The notes under the pieces were generated by a model. It was given only the letters and a program-made list of their open reading frames with translations. It searched no databases and was not told the origin of the DNA. A DNA stretch of 64,000 nt. Origin: Amaricoccus macauensis_A (GTDB lineage Bacteria; Pseudomonadota; Alphaproteobacteria; Rhodobacterales; Rhodobacteraceae). Shown one piece after another: positions 24,842 to 33,962 of this stretch. Positions within the stretch are counted from its first letter, which is position 1; each line of letters begins with the position of its first letter. Made by a program: the position numbers and the translations under genes. The DNA lies in NCBI RefSeq assembly GCF_049800915.1, contig NZ_JBNAFY010000005.1, positions 62,001-126,000 of the forward strand, read 5' to 3'.

Positions 24842-26470
24842 ATGTTGCGTCCGTTCCGGCCTCTCGCCGCCTGCCTCCTGTTCCTCGCAATCGCACAGCA
24901 AGCCATAGCGTCCCAATGGACGGTCTCACAGGTCAGGGAACCGGCGAAATTCACCACCGATAACGAGACCTGGCAAGACATTCGTCCAGGCATGACCGTT
25001 CCGAATGCGGCCTGGGTCTATACCGGGCCGAAAGGCCGGTTGCTGCTCACACGGGACAGCGAGAAGATCATGTTCCGCCCGAAAACGATGGCCTCCATCG
25101 TCTCGCGCGGTTCGAATTCGGCCCGCACGGACATCGGGCAGCAGTTCGGGTCGCTCGTTCTCGACATCGAGAAGCGCAACTCCCCCCACACCACTGTCCA
25201 CACGCCGTTCCTCGCCGCCGTGGTCAAAGGCACCCAGTTCGAGGTGAACGTGGGCCGTGACGGCGCGGCCGTGCGGGTCGACACCGGCACGGTCCAGGTA
25301 ACGGACACGCGCCATGGCCACCGGGTCGACGTGCGCAAGGGCCAGTCGGTGGATGTCAAACCCGCGGGTCAGGGAACCTTCGAGGTCAAGGGCGAGGGCG
25401 TCATTGCTCCGGTCCAAACCGTTGCGGTCCAGCGAGCCCCCGTCAAGGTCAAGGCAAGCGCGGCAACGCTGGAAGAGACATCAAGTGCCGATGCCGGGAC
25501 GGACGCTTCCGCGACATTCGACATCGCATCCATCGAAGCTGCCACCGCTGCGGCTGGTGCGGATACTTCGGCCTCACGCTCGAATTCCAGGAGTCGCGCC
25601 AACCGCAACGGTCGAACGTCGCCGGCCTCGCCGGCATCCGATGTGTCCAACCCGATGGCATTGAAAGCCACCGCTCATGCCCAAAGCGCGGCAACCAATG
25701 CTCAGAAGGCATCCCAGAACGCATCGGCGGCAGCAGCTGCTGCGGCCGAGGCCGCGAAAGACGCCTCGAAAGCAGCAAAGACGGCGAAAGACGCTGAGAA
25801 GGCCGCGAACAAGGCAGTGCAAGCCGCCCTGAAGGCAGAAAAGGCCGCCGAGAGGGAAGCAACCGAAGAAGCCCGCCAAGCTGCGGAAGAAGCCGCTGCA
25901 GCAGCAGAGGCCGCCGCGGAAAGGGCTGAAGCAGCTGCAAAAGAGAAAGCTGCGAAGGAAAGCGCTGAAAAAGCCGCAAAGAAGGCCGAGAAAGCTGCGG
26001 AAAAGGCCGCAAAGGCTGCTGAAAAGCAAGCCGACAAGGCCGAGAAGGCTGCCGAGAAAGCCGAGAAGGCGGCAGAGAAAGAGGCCAAAGCCGCAGAAAA
26101 GGCCGCAGAAATGGCGGCCGCAAAAGCCGAAAGGGCCGCCGAAAAAGCCCAGAAACAAGCCGAGAAGGCCGCGAAGAAGGCCGCTGACAGTGAAGAGGAC
26201 GAAGAATCCGACGACGGCAAGGAAAACGGAAACAGGAACAGGAACAAGGACGGCGACGAAGACGACGGCGACGACGATGACGACGATGATGATGATGACG
26301 ACGACGATGATGACGACGACGATGACGATGATGACGACGATGATGACGATGATGACGACGATGATGACGACGATGATGACGACGATGATGACGACGAAGA
26401 CAGCGATGACGACAAAGCCGACCCAAAGAAGAAGTCGAATAAAAAGTCGAAGAAGAAATCCCGGAAATGA
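24842..26470 (+). CDS. Secreted FecR-domain protein with Ala/Lys/Glu helix and poly-aspartate tail
   Basis: A signal peptide (to about residue 24) leads into a FecR domain at about 35-180 (IRPGMTVPNAAWVYTGPKG, HTPFLAAVVKGTQFEV, GTVQVTD). A serine/threonine-rich linker follows. Residues about 280-450 are a low-complexity Ala/Lys/Glu segment of AEKAAEKA-type repeats, a likely long single helix or coiled coil. Residues 477-518 are 42 consecutive aspartates encoded by mixed GAT/GAC codons, and the end is lysine-rich. The FecR domain suggests an envelope role. The acidic tail could bind divalent cations. It lies 127 bp upstream of a CHASE2/EAL protein. Function unknown. Confidence 0.8.
   Translation: MLRPFRPLAACLLFLAIAQQAIASQWTVSQVREPAKFTTDNETWQDIRPGMTVPNAAWVYTGPKGRLLLTRDSEKIMFRPKTMASIVSRGSNSARTDIGQQFGSLVLDIEKRNSPHTTVHTPFLAAVVKGTQFEVNVGRDGAAVRVDTGTVQVTDTRHGHRVDVRKGQSVDVKPAGQGTFEVKGEGVIAPVQTVAVQRAPVKVKASAATLEETSSADAGTDASATFDIASIEAATAAAGADTSASRSNSRSRANRNGRTSPASPASDVSNPMALKATAHAQSAATNAQKASQNASAAAAAAAEAAKDASKAAKTAKDAEKAANKAVQAALKAEKAAEREATEEARQAAEEAAAAAEAAAERAEAAAKEKAAKESAEKAAKKAEKAAEKAAKAAEKQADKAEKAAEKAEKAAEKEAKAAEKAAEMAAAKAERAAEKAQKQAEKAAKKAADSEEDEESDDGKENGNRNRNKDGDEDDGDDDDDDDDDDDDDDDDDDDDDDDDDDDDDDDDDDDDDDDDDDEDSDDDKADPKKKSNKKSKKKSRK
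26248..26420 (+). repeat. GAY-codon microsatellite encoding poly-Asp
   Basis: Positions 26270-26395 are 42 successive GAC/GAT codons, with further acidic codons on both sides. The mixed codon use argues that the peptide, not only the DNA repeat, is maintained. Confidence 0.9.
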
Positions 26471-26597
26471 GAAAGGCTGACATCCGGCCAGTCCCCGTCA
26501 TCTCCGAGAAACGACGCCGATGCAGGACATTGCCCGCCCATACGAGATCGATCGCTACGAGACGTCCTTGCCCGGCGTGTTGAGCGGAGCGTAGCTT

Positions 26598-29423
26598 ATG
26601 GCGAGATCCTTGCGAGACGCCGTCGCGACGATCGGCCTGGCTCTGGCGCTGGCCCTGACGTCGGGCCTCGCCTTCAAGGCGGGCCTCCTGCGCACCGCGG
26701 ACAACATCATTTCCGAAACCCGAATGGCGCTCGACAAGCGAGCGGCCTCGGGAGATTTCGTCTTTCTTGCCATCGACAAGAAAAGCCTCGATGCGATCCC
26801 CGTCTGGCCCTGGCCTCGCTCGATCTACGGCGAGATCGTGAGAGGCCTATCGGACGGTGGAGCCATGGATGTCTATTTCGACATCGATTTCAGCGCAGCC
26901 TCCAATCCGGAGATGGACCAGGCCTTCGCCGACGCGATCCGGGATACGGATCTTCTCGTGGTTCTCGCAGCCTTTGCTCAATCCGCTGGCGTGGGTGAAT
27001 CCGGGAAAGGCGCACTAGCGTTCAACCGCCCCCTGCCGCTCCTCTCGGAATATGCTTGGCTCGGCGCGGTCAATGTCGTTCCGAACCGCGACGGGATCGC
27101 CCGGGAGGCGCTGTATGGCATGCTGATCGACGGCGAGGACGTAGCATCCTTTCCTTCACTCATGTCCGGCGAATTCGGGCCGCCGGGCATGGGCTACGCG
27201 ATCAACTTCGCCATCGATCCCAAAACCGTACCGACCCACTCGGTGATTGATCTCCTGCACGGCGAGATCGACGCAAAAGACCTGTCAGGCAAAACCGTTC
27301 TCGTAGGCGCGCATGCACTCGAGCTGCGCGATACTTTCACCGCGCCCGTGGTCGGTGCCATCCCTGGCCCACTCCTGCAGATCATCGCGGCCGAGACCCT
27401 GGAGCAAAACCTCGTCCTGCGAACCATGTCGCCCATCCCCGTCCTGGCAGGTCTCTGCGCTCTCGTGATCGCCGCCCGGCTCCGGGGGCGCTGGCGCCGG
27501 TTCCGCGGCTTTGCCGTCTTCGTCCTCGCCATGGCGCTCGTCTTGGAAAGCACCGCGACGTACCTCCAGATGCGTCACCAGATCGTTCTCCCAACAGCGG
27601 CTCCTCACGTACTGCTCGTCGCCCTCCTGCTCGCCGCCGCCGCGCACGAACTCGAACTGCGCAAGCTGTTCCTTCTTCTCTCTTCACGTGAGGCGCGAAA
27701 CACCCGCGACATCCTTGCGCGCGTCATCGCCGATAGCGGCGATGCCGTTCTGGTGGTGGACGAAGATGGAAACATCATCGAATGCAACGTGCGCTGGCGG
27801 GAGCTGTTCGGTGACTCCGACATCGACGCCTCCGAGGGCGACCTCTTGATCGGCGGTGCGCCACCTGCCCTTTCCGCCGCCATCAGGGAAGCTTTTGCCC
27901 CGACGAGCGGCTCGGAGCCCCATGCGCCCGTGCTGCGCGAGATCGAATGGCAGCGGCCGGAAGGAACGCGCCATATCGAGTTCATGGTCACCCGCTCCCA
28001 GATCGTCAATTCCCATGGCCACAGGGACGAGCTCGCCGTCGCAGTCTCAATCGTTTGCGTCACGGCACGCGACGTTACCCTGCGACGCGAACAGGAAAAC
28101 CGGGTCGAATACCTCTCCCGTTTCGACCCACTTACCGGAGCCATGCGGCGCAACGAAATTGCGAACCGCATCGGGGACCGCGTCGCGGCAGCCGAAAGCT
28201 CCGGTGAACTCGTCGCCGTCTGGGTGTTCAAACTCCTTCGGTTCAAGGTGGTCAACGGGACACTGGGGCGCAGTGTCGGTGACCAGTTACTCGCGGCCGT
28301 CGTGGAACGGCTGAAGGGGTTCGATGCGGGACTGTCCCTGAGCGCGAGGCTCGGCGGAAACGTCTTCGCGATCTACAACGAATGCCGCACCGTCACCCCG
28401 GAAGAGCTTACCGACATCGCGGCCCGGATCGCGGAAATCATCCGCATACCCTACGAACTTGAGGGGAACACGGTTTTCACGGATGCGACGATCGGCATCG
28501 CCTCCACTCTAGACGCGCGGGGCGAGACAGCCGCCCAAACCGCAGACCTCCTCCTCGACAATGCCGAAACCGCGCTCAACGAGGTCCGGCTGCGGGGTGA
28601 GAGCAATATCGGCACGTTCGACACCGGCCTTGTCGACCGCCAGGCCCGCGCGCGCCTCCTGGAACGCGAACTTTGGAAATCCATCGAGAACGGCGAACTG
28701 TTCCTCGTCTACCAGCCGCAGATCAATCTCGAGAACCTGAGCTTCTGCGGCGCCGAGGCACTGGTGCGCTGGGTCCATCCCGAACTGGGTTTCGTCTCTC
28801 CGGGAGAATTCATCCCTTCGGCCGAAACCAGTGGCTTCATTCAGCAGATCGGCCAATTCGTCCTTCGGAAGGCCTGCGAAGATTTCGCCCGCTCCGGCAT
28901 TCCAGGTACCATCGCGGTCAATGTCTCGCCACAGCAGTTCCAGCGCGGCGACCTGCTCGGAAACGTGCTCGATGTGCTCGGCGACACGGGACTGCCCGGC
29001 ACGCGGCTGCACCTGGAGATGACCGAGTCACTCTTTGTCGAGAGCAACGACCGCTTGCGAGAAATGCTGAGCGACATCCGATCGCTGGGCGTCTCCCTGG
29101 CGCTCGATGATTTCGGCTCCGGCTTCTCATCCTTCGGCTATCTCTCGCGCTTCCGCATCGACAAGATCAAGGCGGACCAGATGTTCGTCCGCAACCTGGA
29201 GGACAATCCGAACAACGAGGGCATCCTGCGCTCGATCAAACTCCTCTCGGACGAACTGGGCACCAAGCTGATCTGCGAGGGCATCGAGACTCAGGAGCAG
29301 GCCGACTTCCTGCGCAACATCGGCTGTGACGAAGCTCAGGGTTACTTCTTCGGCAAGCCCATGCCATTCGAAGAGCTGCTGACCTTCGCCCGAGAGTTCG
29401 GCACGCAGAAGCGCGCAGGTTAG
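26598..29423 (+). CDS. CHASE2-PAS-GGDEF(degenerate)-EAL protein, probable c-di-GMP phosphodiesterase
   Basis: The 941-residue protein starts with a membrane anchor, then an extracytoplasmic CHASE2 domain (about 40-270, with VFLAIDKKSLDAIPVWPWPR). Three membrane helices follow at about 280-350, a PAS domain at about 370-500, a GGDEF domain and a C-terminal EAL domain. The GGDEF signature is replaced by GGNVF, so cyclase activity is unlikely. The EAL domain keeps EALVRW, the MTESLF glutamate, DDFGSGFSSFGYL and EGIE, so hydrolysis of c-di-GMP is expected. It follows the FecR-domain gene and may receive its signal through CHASE2. Confidence 0.88.
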   Translation: MARSLRDAVATIGLALALALTSGLAFKAGLLRTADNIISETRMALDKRAASGDFVFLAIDKKSLDAIPVWPWPRSIYGEIVRGLSDGGAMDVYFDIDFSAASNPEMDQAFADAIRDTDLLVVLAAFAQSAGVGESGKGALAFNRPLPLLSEYAWLGAVNVVPNRDGIAREALYGMLIDGEDVASFPSLMSGEFGPPGMGYAINFAIDPKTVPTHSVIDLLHGEIDAKDLSGKTVLVGAHALELRDTFTAPVVGAIPGPLLQIIAAETLEQNLVLRTMSPIPVLAGLCALVIAARLRGRWRRFRGFAVFVLAMALVLESTATYLQMRHQIVLPTAAPHVLLVALLLAAAAHELELRKLFLLLSSREARNTRDILARVIADSGDAVLVVDEDGNIIECNVRWRELFGDSDIDASEGDLLIGGAPPALSAAIREAFAPTSGSEPHAPVLREIEWQRPEGTRHIEFMVTRSQIVNSHGHRDELAVAVSIVCVTARDVTLRREQENRVEYLSRFDPLTGAMRRNEIANRIGDRVAAAESSGELVAVWVFKLLRFKVVNGTLGRSVGDQLLAAVVERLKGFDAGLSLSARLGGNVFAIYNECRTVTPEELTDIAARIAEIIRIPYELEGNTVFTDATIGIASTLDARGETAAQTADLLLDNAETALNEVRLRGESNIGTFDTGLVDRQARARLLERELWKSIENGELFLVYQPQINLENLSFCGAEALVRWVHPELGFVSPGEFIPSAETSGFIQQIGQFVLRKACEDFARSGIPGTIAVNVSPQQFQRGDLLGNVLDVLGDTGLPGTRLHLEMTESLFVESNDRLREMLSDIRSLGVSLALDDFGSGFSSFGYLSRFRIDKIKADQMFVRNLEDNPNNEGILRSIKLLSDELGTKLICEGIETQEQADFLRNIGCDEAQGYFFGKPMPFEELLTFAREFGTQKRAG

Positions 29424-29615
29424 CACAGCGCGCCTCAGCCACACTCACCGGTGCGCGCACCTTCTCCGGCGACTCGCGCGCCCCGGAATATTTCGCAAGA
29501 CTGCGGTCCCTCTTCCTGCGCGCGACCGGACCGGAGCAACGATGCATGCGTCCGCAAATCGCCAGTTGACGCGAACCAGTTCGACCCGCCTCAGCGCCCC
29601 CGGTTGAGCGAGGCG

Positions 29616-29810
29616 CTAGATGCCGCTGCGCCGGTCTTCCCGTGCCTGGTAGATCAGGACCCAGGCGAGAAGAATGAAGATCGGATGACCCAACCCGCCC
29701 GAAATCAGGATCGAGGGCACCCAGATCAGGAAGGTGATGATCGCCACAAACGGCCGTCCCGCAAGCAGGATCGACAGGGGCGGAAGAAAGAGCGCAAGGA
29801 CATAGTTCAT
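29616..29810 (-). CDS. Small membrane protein, Pmp3/YqaE family
   Basis: The 64-residue protein has two hydrophobic helices joined by a short glycine-rich turn and a charged tail QAREDRRSGI. The opening LALFLPPLSILLAGRPF matches the Pmp3/YqaE pattern, in which PP-x(2-4)-L lies in helix one. Family members are stress-inducible proteins of the plasma membrane that affect membrane potential and ion homeostasis. It stands alone between the EAL gene and tRNA-Thr. Confidence 0.7.
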   Translation of the reverse strand: MNYVLALFLPPLSILLAGRPFVAIITFLIWVPSILISGGLGHPIFILLAWVLIYQAREDRRSGI

Positions 29811-29885
29811 GCAATAGAAATGGTGAAAACCACGCTGTGTTCAAGATCTGATGGAATTTCGACCATGCCACCGGTGTCCGGAAAG

Positions 29886-29960
<75 letters not shown>

Positions 29961-30205
29961 CCGCTGTCTTCCAGTCTGCCTGAGCGGGGCGAGCCCGAAG
30001 AGGCGGGCTCCGGAAGAACCCTCATCCGGCCAGCGCCATCAAGCGCGTCGGATGCGCGGCCTTTTATCCGATTCCCGACCGCACGCAAGCCCAATCTGCT
30101 GCAAATTCACTCAGAACTCGCCTTTCACACCGATCGCGCGAAAAGCGGAGGCCGGGACACGCACGATCTGGACCCCCGCCCCATGCATGCGTTAAAGAAC
30201 CCGCC

Positions 30206-30367
30206 ATGAAAGACACGTTTCGTCCCACGGAAATCCCCAAGCACCCGGCGAAGTCGGAGCGATCCGCCAAGCTTGCCGAGGCGCTGCGGGCCAATCTCGC
30301 GCGCCGCAAGGCCCAGAAGCGCGCCCGCGCCGAGCAACCGCGCGGCAAGGACAGCCAGGAAGACTGA
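30206..30367 (+). CDS. Small basic protein upstream of murA
   Basis: A 53-codon frame runs from the ATG at 30206 to TGA at 30365-30367, six bases before murA. The product is very basic in its second half (LARRKAQKRARAEQPRGK) and helix-prone, with a proline-containing start (MKDTFRPTEIPKHP). The codon use matches its neighbours (C/G-ending), and the tight spacing to murA supports a real gene in the same transcript. I recall similar short proteins before murA in relatives but cannot name a family. No clear ribosome site is visible. Confidence 0.6.
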   Translation: MKDTFRPTEIPKHPAKSERSAKLAEALRANLARRKAQKRARAEQPRGKDSQED

Positions 30368-30373
30368 TATCCC

Positions 30374-31648
30374 ATGGACAGCATTCTCGTGCGCGGCGGC
30401 GCGGAACTGAATGGCGCCATTCCGATCTCGGGCGCAAAGAACGCCTGTCTCGCGCTGATGCCGGCGGCCCTCCTCAGCGAGGAGCCGCTCACGCTCACCA
30501 ATGCACCGCGTCTGTCGGACATACGCACGATGACCCAGCTTCTGGAGTCGCTCGGCTGCGAAGTGGCGAGCCTCCAGGGCGGACGCGTGCTGGTCGTGGG
30601 CACCGAGCAGATCAGCAACCACACCGCCGAATACGACATCGTGCGCAAGATGCGCGCCTCCATTCTCGTCCTCGGGCCGATGCTGGCGCGCGATGGCCAT
30701 GCGGTGGTCTCGCTGCCCGGTGGCTGTGCCATCGGTGCGCGGCCCGTGGATCTTCACCTGAGGGGCCTCGAGGCGCTCGGTGCCACGCTCGATCTCCGTG
30801 ACGGCTATGTCCATGCCGAAGCACGCGGCGGGCTGAAGGGTGCGGTCTTCGAGTTTCCCTTCGTTTCCGTGGGCGCGACCGAAAACCTCCTGATGGCGGC
30901 CACCCTGGCCCATGGCACCACCGTTCTGAAGAATGCCGCGCGCGAGCCGGAGATCGTCGATCTTGCCCGTTGCCTCCGCGCCATGGGGGCCGAGATCGAG
31001 GGCGAAGGCACCAGCACCATCGAGATCCAGGGCGTCGAGCGCCTCTTCGGCACCACCCATCCGGTGGTCACCGATCGGATCGAGCTCGGCACCTACATGC
31101 TTGCCCCGGCGATCGCAGGCGGCGATGTGGAGCTTCTGGGCGGACGGCGCGATCTGGTCACGGCGTTTGCCGACAAGCTCGAGGAAACCGGCGTCGAGGT
31201 CGAACAGACCGATACCGGGCTCCGCGTCGCGCGCCGGAACGGCCGCGTGCGGGCCGCGGATATCGTCACCGAGCCCTTTCCAGGTTTCCCGACCGACCTG
31301 CAGGCGCAGATGATGGCGCTCATGTGCACCGCCGACGGCGTTTCCCATCTCGAGGAGCGGATCTTCGAGAACCGCTTCATGCACGCGCCCGAACTCACCC
31401 GCATGGGCGCCCGCATCGAGGTGCATGGCGGCACCGCGACCGTCACCGGCGTCGAGCGGCTTAAGGGTGCGCCGGTCATGGCGACCGACCTGCGCGCTTC
31501 CGTGAGCCTCATCCTAGCAGGCCTCGCGGCCGAGGGCGAAACAGTCGTAAGCCGCGTCTATCATCTTGACCGGGGCTACGAGCATGTCGAAGACAAGCTC
31601 TCGGCCTGCGGTGCCTACATCGACCGAATATCCGAGGCAGCCGAATGA
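30374..31648 (+). CDS. murA: UDP-N-acetylglucosamine 1-carboxyvinyltransferase
   Basis: The 424-residue EPSP-synthase-fold enzyme transfers enolpyruvate from PEP to UDP-GlcNAc, the first committed step of peptidoglycan synthesis, in the cytoplasm. The catalytic cysteine is C118 in SLPGGCAIGARPVD, so the fosfomycin-sensitive Cys form is present. GAKNACLALMPAALL near the start and the C-terminal DLRASVSLILAGLAAEGET are standard. It overlaps the DUF2948 gene by four bases. Confidence 0.97.
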   Translation: MDSILVRGGAELNGAIPISGAKNACLALMPAALLSEEPLTLTNAPRLSDIRTMTQLLESLGCEVASLQGGRVLVVGTEQISNHTAEYDIVRKMRASILVLGPMLARDGHAVVSLPGGCAIGARPVDLHLRGLEALGATLDLRDGYVHAEARGGLKGAVFEFPFVSVGATENLLMAATLAHGTTVLKNAAREPEIVDLARCLRAMGAEIEGEGTSTIEIQGVERLFGTTHPVVTDRIELGTYMLAPAIAGGDVELLGGRRDLVTAFADKLEETGVEVEQTDTGLRVARRNGRVRAADIVTEPFPGFPTDLQAQMMALMCTADGVSHLEERIFENRFMHAPELTRMGARIEVHGGTATVTGVERLKGAPVMATDLRASVSLILAGLAAEGETVVSRVYHLDRGYEHVEDKLSACGAYIDRISEAAE

Positions 31649-32136
31649 GCGACAGGATCGAGGACGCCCGTTTCGAGGACGCCGGTGGCACGCCGCTTCG
31701 TCTTGCCGCCGAGGCACAGGAAGATCTGCCCGTGATCTCCGCGCTCCTGCAGGACAGCGTCACCACCCGCGCCGACATGGCCTGGCTGGCGAAGCGCCGG
31801 CGCTTCACCGCCCTGCTCAACCGGTTCCGGTGGGAGGATCGCGAGGCCGCGGAGCGCCAGGGTCGGCCCTTCGAGCGCGTGCGCACCATCCTGAGCATCG
31901 AGAGCGTGCTCAAGGTGCGCTCCGATGGTATCGACCCGAGCGACAAGGACGCCATCCTGTCGCTCCTCTCCATGAGCTTCACGCCGCTCGAGGATGGCGC
32001 GGGCACCCTGACGCTGGTCTTCGCGGGCGATGGCGAGATCCTGCTCGACGTTGAATGCCTCGACGTCAAGCTCGCCGACGTCACCCGCCCCTATGTCGCG
32101 CAGGCAAAGACACCGCCGCGCCACGCATTGGACTGA
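31645..32136 (+). CDS. DUF2948 family protein
   Basis: The 163-residue soluble protein is typical of the alphaproteobacterial DUF2948 family, with LRLAAEAQEDLPVISALLQD, MAWLAKRRRFTALLNRFRWE and a C-terminal VECLDVKLADVTRPY. Members almost always sit between murA and hisD, as here. It starts inside the murA stop (ATGA) and ends 7 bp before hisD, so it is coupled to murA. No biochemical function is known to me. Confidence 0.9.
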   Translation: MSDRIEDARFEDAGGTPLRLAAEAQEDLPVISALLQDSVTTRADMAWLAKRRRFTALLNRFRWEDREAAERQGRPFERVRTILSIESVLKVRSDGIDPSDKDAILSLLSMSFTPLEDGAGTLTLVFAGDGEILLDVECLDVKLADVTRPYVAQAKTPPRHALD

Positions 32137-32143
32137 GCCGCCC

Positions 32144-33457
32144 ATGGTCCAGTTTCTCGACACGACGGACGGGGATTTCGAAGCCCGGTTCACGGCGCTT
32201 CTCGGCCAGAAGCGCGAGGCGGATGCGGATGTGGATGCGTCCGTGGCCCAGATCCTCGCGGATGTCGAGGCGCGCGGGGATGCCGCCCTCCTCGAAATGA
32301 CCGCCCGCTGGGACCGGCTCGAGCTGACACCCGCAACCCTTGCCTTCACGGCCGACGAAATCGACGCGGCCTGTGCCGAGGTGCCGGAAGCGGAGCGCAC
32401 CGCGCTGGAACTCGCCGCCGCCCGCATCCGCGCCTACCACGAGCGCCAGTTGCCTCCCGATGCCCGCTGGACCGACGATACGGGCGCGGAACTTGGCTGG
32501 CGCTGGACAGCGGTGGATGCCGCCGGGCTCTACGTGCCGGGCGGGCTTGCCTCCTATCCGTCCTCGGTTCTGATGAATGCCATTCCGGCACAGGTCGCGG
32601 GCGTGAAGCGGCTGGTCATCTGCGCGCCCACCCCCGATGGCGCGGTGAACCCGTTGGTGCTGCTCGCCGCGCGGCTTTCGGGCGTCGACACGGTCTACCG
32701 GATCGGCGGCGCACAGGCCGTGGCCGCGCTTGCTTTCGGCACCGAGACCATCGCCCCCGTGGACAAGATCACCGGCCCCGGCAACGCCTTCGTCGCCGCC
32801 GCCAAGCGCCGTGTTTTCGGGCGCGTGGGCATTGACATGATCGCCGGTCCCTCGGAAGTGCTGGTCATCGCGGACGGCACGAACGATCCCGACTGGATCG
32901 CTCTCGACCTGATGGCGCAGGCCGAGCACGATGCCTCGGCGCAATCGATCCTCATCACGGATGACGCGGGCTTCGGACGCGCAGTGGCCGATGCAGTGGC
33001 TGCCCGGCTGGAAACGCTGGAACGCCGCGAGATAGCGGGGAAAAGCTGGCGCGACTTCGGCGCGATCATCACCGTGCGGAACTGGGAGGAGGCCGCCGGG
33101 CTCTCAGACCGCATCGCGCCCGAACACCTCGAGATCCTGACCGACGATGCCGACGGGTTGGCCGCGCGCGTGCGCCATGCCGGCGCGATATTCATCGGCC
33201 CGCTGACACCCGAGGCCATCGGCGACTATGTGGGCGGTCCGAACCATGTCCTGCCCACCGCGCGCTCGGCCCGCTTCTCCTCTGGTCTTTCCGTGCTCGA
33301 CTTCATGAAACGCACCACCATCGCGCGGATGACGCCTGCGGCACTGGCCGCCATCGGTCCCGCCGCGGCCACGCTCGCCCGCTCCGAAAGCCTCGAAGCC
33401 CACGGGCTCTCGGTCCTCACCCGTCTAGAACGCCTCAACGCCAGGGAACGCCCATGA
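32144..33457 (+). CDS. hisD: Histidinol dehydrogenase
   Basis: The 437-residue enzyme performs the last two steps of histidine synthesis, oxidising histidinol to histidine with two NAD+ and one zinc. Recognisable blocks are GLYVPGGLASYPSSVLMN, VYRIGGAQAVAALAFGTE, the GPSEVLVIAD segment and the catalytic SDRIAPEHLEI with Glu-His. GPNHVLPT and SGLSVLDFMKRTT close the active site. Full length. It overlaps the UPF0262 gene by four bases. Confidence 0.97.
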   Translation: MVQFLDTTDGDFEARFTALLGQKREADADVDASVAQILADVEARGDAALLEMTARWDRLELTPATLAFTADEIDAACAEVPEAERTALELAAARIRAYHERQLPPDARWTDDTGAELGWRWTAVDAAGLYVPGGLASYPSSVLMNAIPAQVAGVKRLVICAPTPDGAVNPLVLLAARLSGVDTVYRIGGAQAVAALAFGTETIAPVDKITGPGNAFVAAAKRRVFGRVGIDMIAGPSEVLVIADGTNDPDWIALDLMAQAEHDASAQSILITDDAGFGRAVADAVAARLETLERREIAGKSWRDFGAIITVRNWEEAAGLSDRIAPEHLEILTDDADGLAARVRHAGAIFIGPLTPEAIGDYVGGPNHVLPTARSARFSSGLSVLDFMKRTTIARMTPAALAAIGPAAATLARSESLEAHGLSVLTRLERLNARERP

Positions 33458-33957
33458 CCGGATCCGATACCCCGTCGACCGACCGGCTCATCGAAGTCAC
33501 GCTCGATGAAGCCGGACTTGCCGTCCCCACTCCCGAGATCGAGCAGGAGCGCAAGGTCGCGATCCACGATCTTCTCGAGGACAACGTCTTCGGCATCCCG
33601 AGTCGCGACGGCAAGGACATTCCGCCCGGTCCCTACAAGCTCCGACTCGCCGTGCGCGAACGTCGGCTGGTCTTCGAAGTGGCAACCGAGGCAGGCGGCG
33701 AGGCCGGCGAGGTTCATCTCGCGCTTACCCCATTCAATCAGGTCATTCGCGACTATTTCCAGATCTGCGAAAGCTATTTCGACGCGGTCAAGCACCTACC
33801 CCCCGCACAGATCGAGGCGATCGACATGGGCCGGCGGGGCATCCACAACGAGGGCAGCCGCCTGCTCATGGAGCGGCTCGACGGCAAGATCACCACGGAT
33901 GCAGCCACCGCCCGACGCCTCTTCACCCTGATCTGCGTGTTGCACTTCAAAGGCTGA
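33454..33957 (+). CDS. UPF0262 family protein
   Basis: The 167-residue protein matches UPF0262, a family found in the hisD-infA neighbourhood of alphaproteobacteria. Markers are the start LIEVTLDEAGL, ERKVAIHDLLEDNVFGIP and the C-terminal MGRRGIHNEGSRLLMERL. No signal peptide or membrane helix is visible. The start overlaps hisD (ATGA). Function unknown. Confidence 0.88.
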   Translation: MTGSDTPSTDRLIEVTLDEAGLAVPTPEIEQERKVAIHDLLEDNVFGIPSRDGKDIPPGPYKLRLAVRERRLVFEVATEAGGEAGEVHLALTPFNQVIRDYFQICESYFDAVKHLPPAQIEAIDMGRRGIHNEGSRLLMERLDGKITTDAATARRLFTLICVLHFKG

Positions 33958-33962
33958 GCGCT

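Noticed and set aside
26190..26480. Plus-strand frame rich in Thr and Met within the poly-Asp region
   Set aside because: A frame shift of the same GAY repeat (ATG/ACG reading), not a gene.
25702..26541. Minus-strand frame with long serine and alanine runs
   Set aside because: It is the complement of the GAY and GCN/AAR codon repeats of the FecR-domain gene; no ribosome site.
28097..28600. Active diguanylate cyclase in the GGDEF domain
   Set aside because: The signature reads GGNVF, lacking the catalytic Asp/Glu pair.
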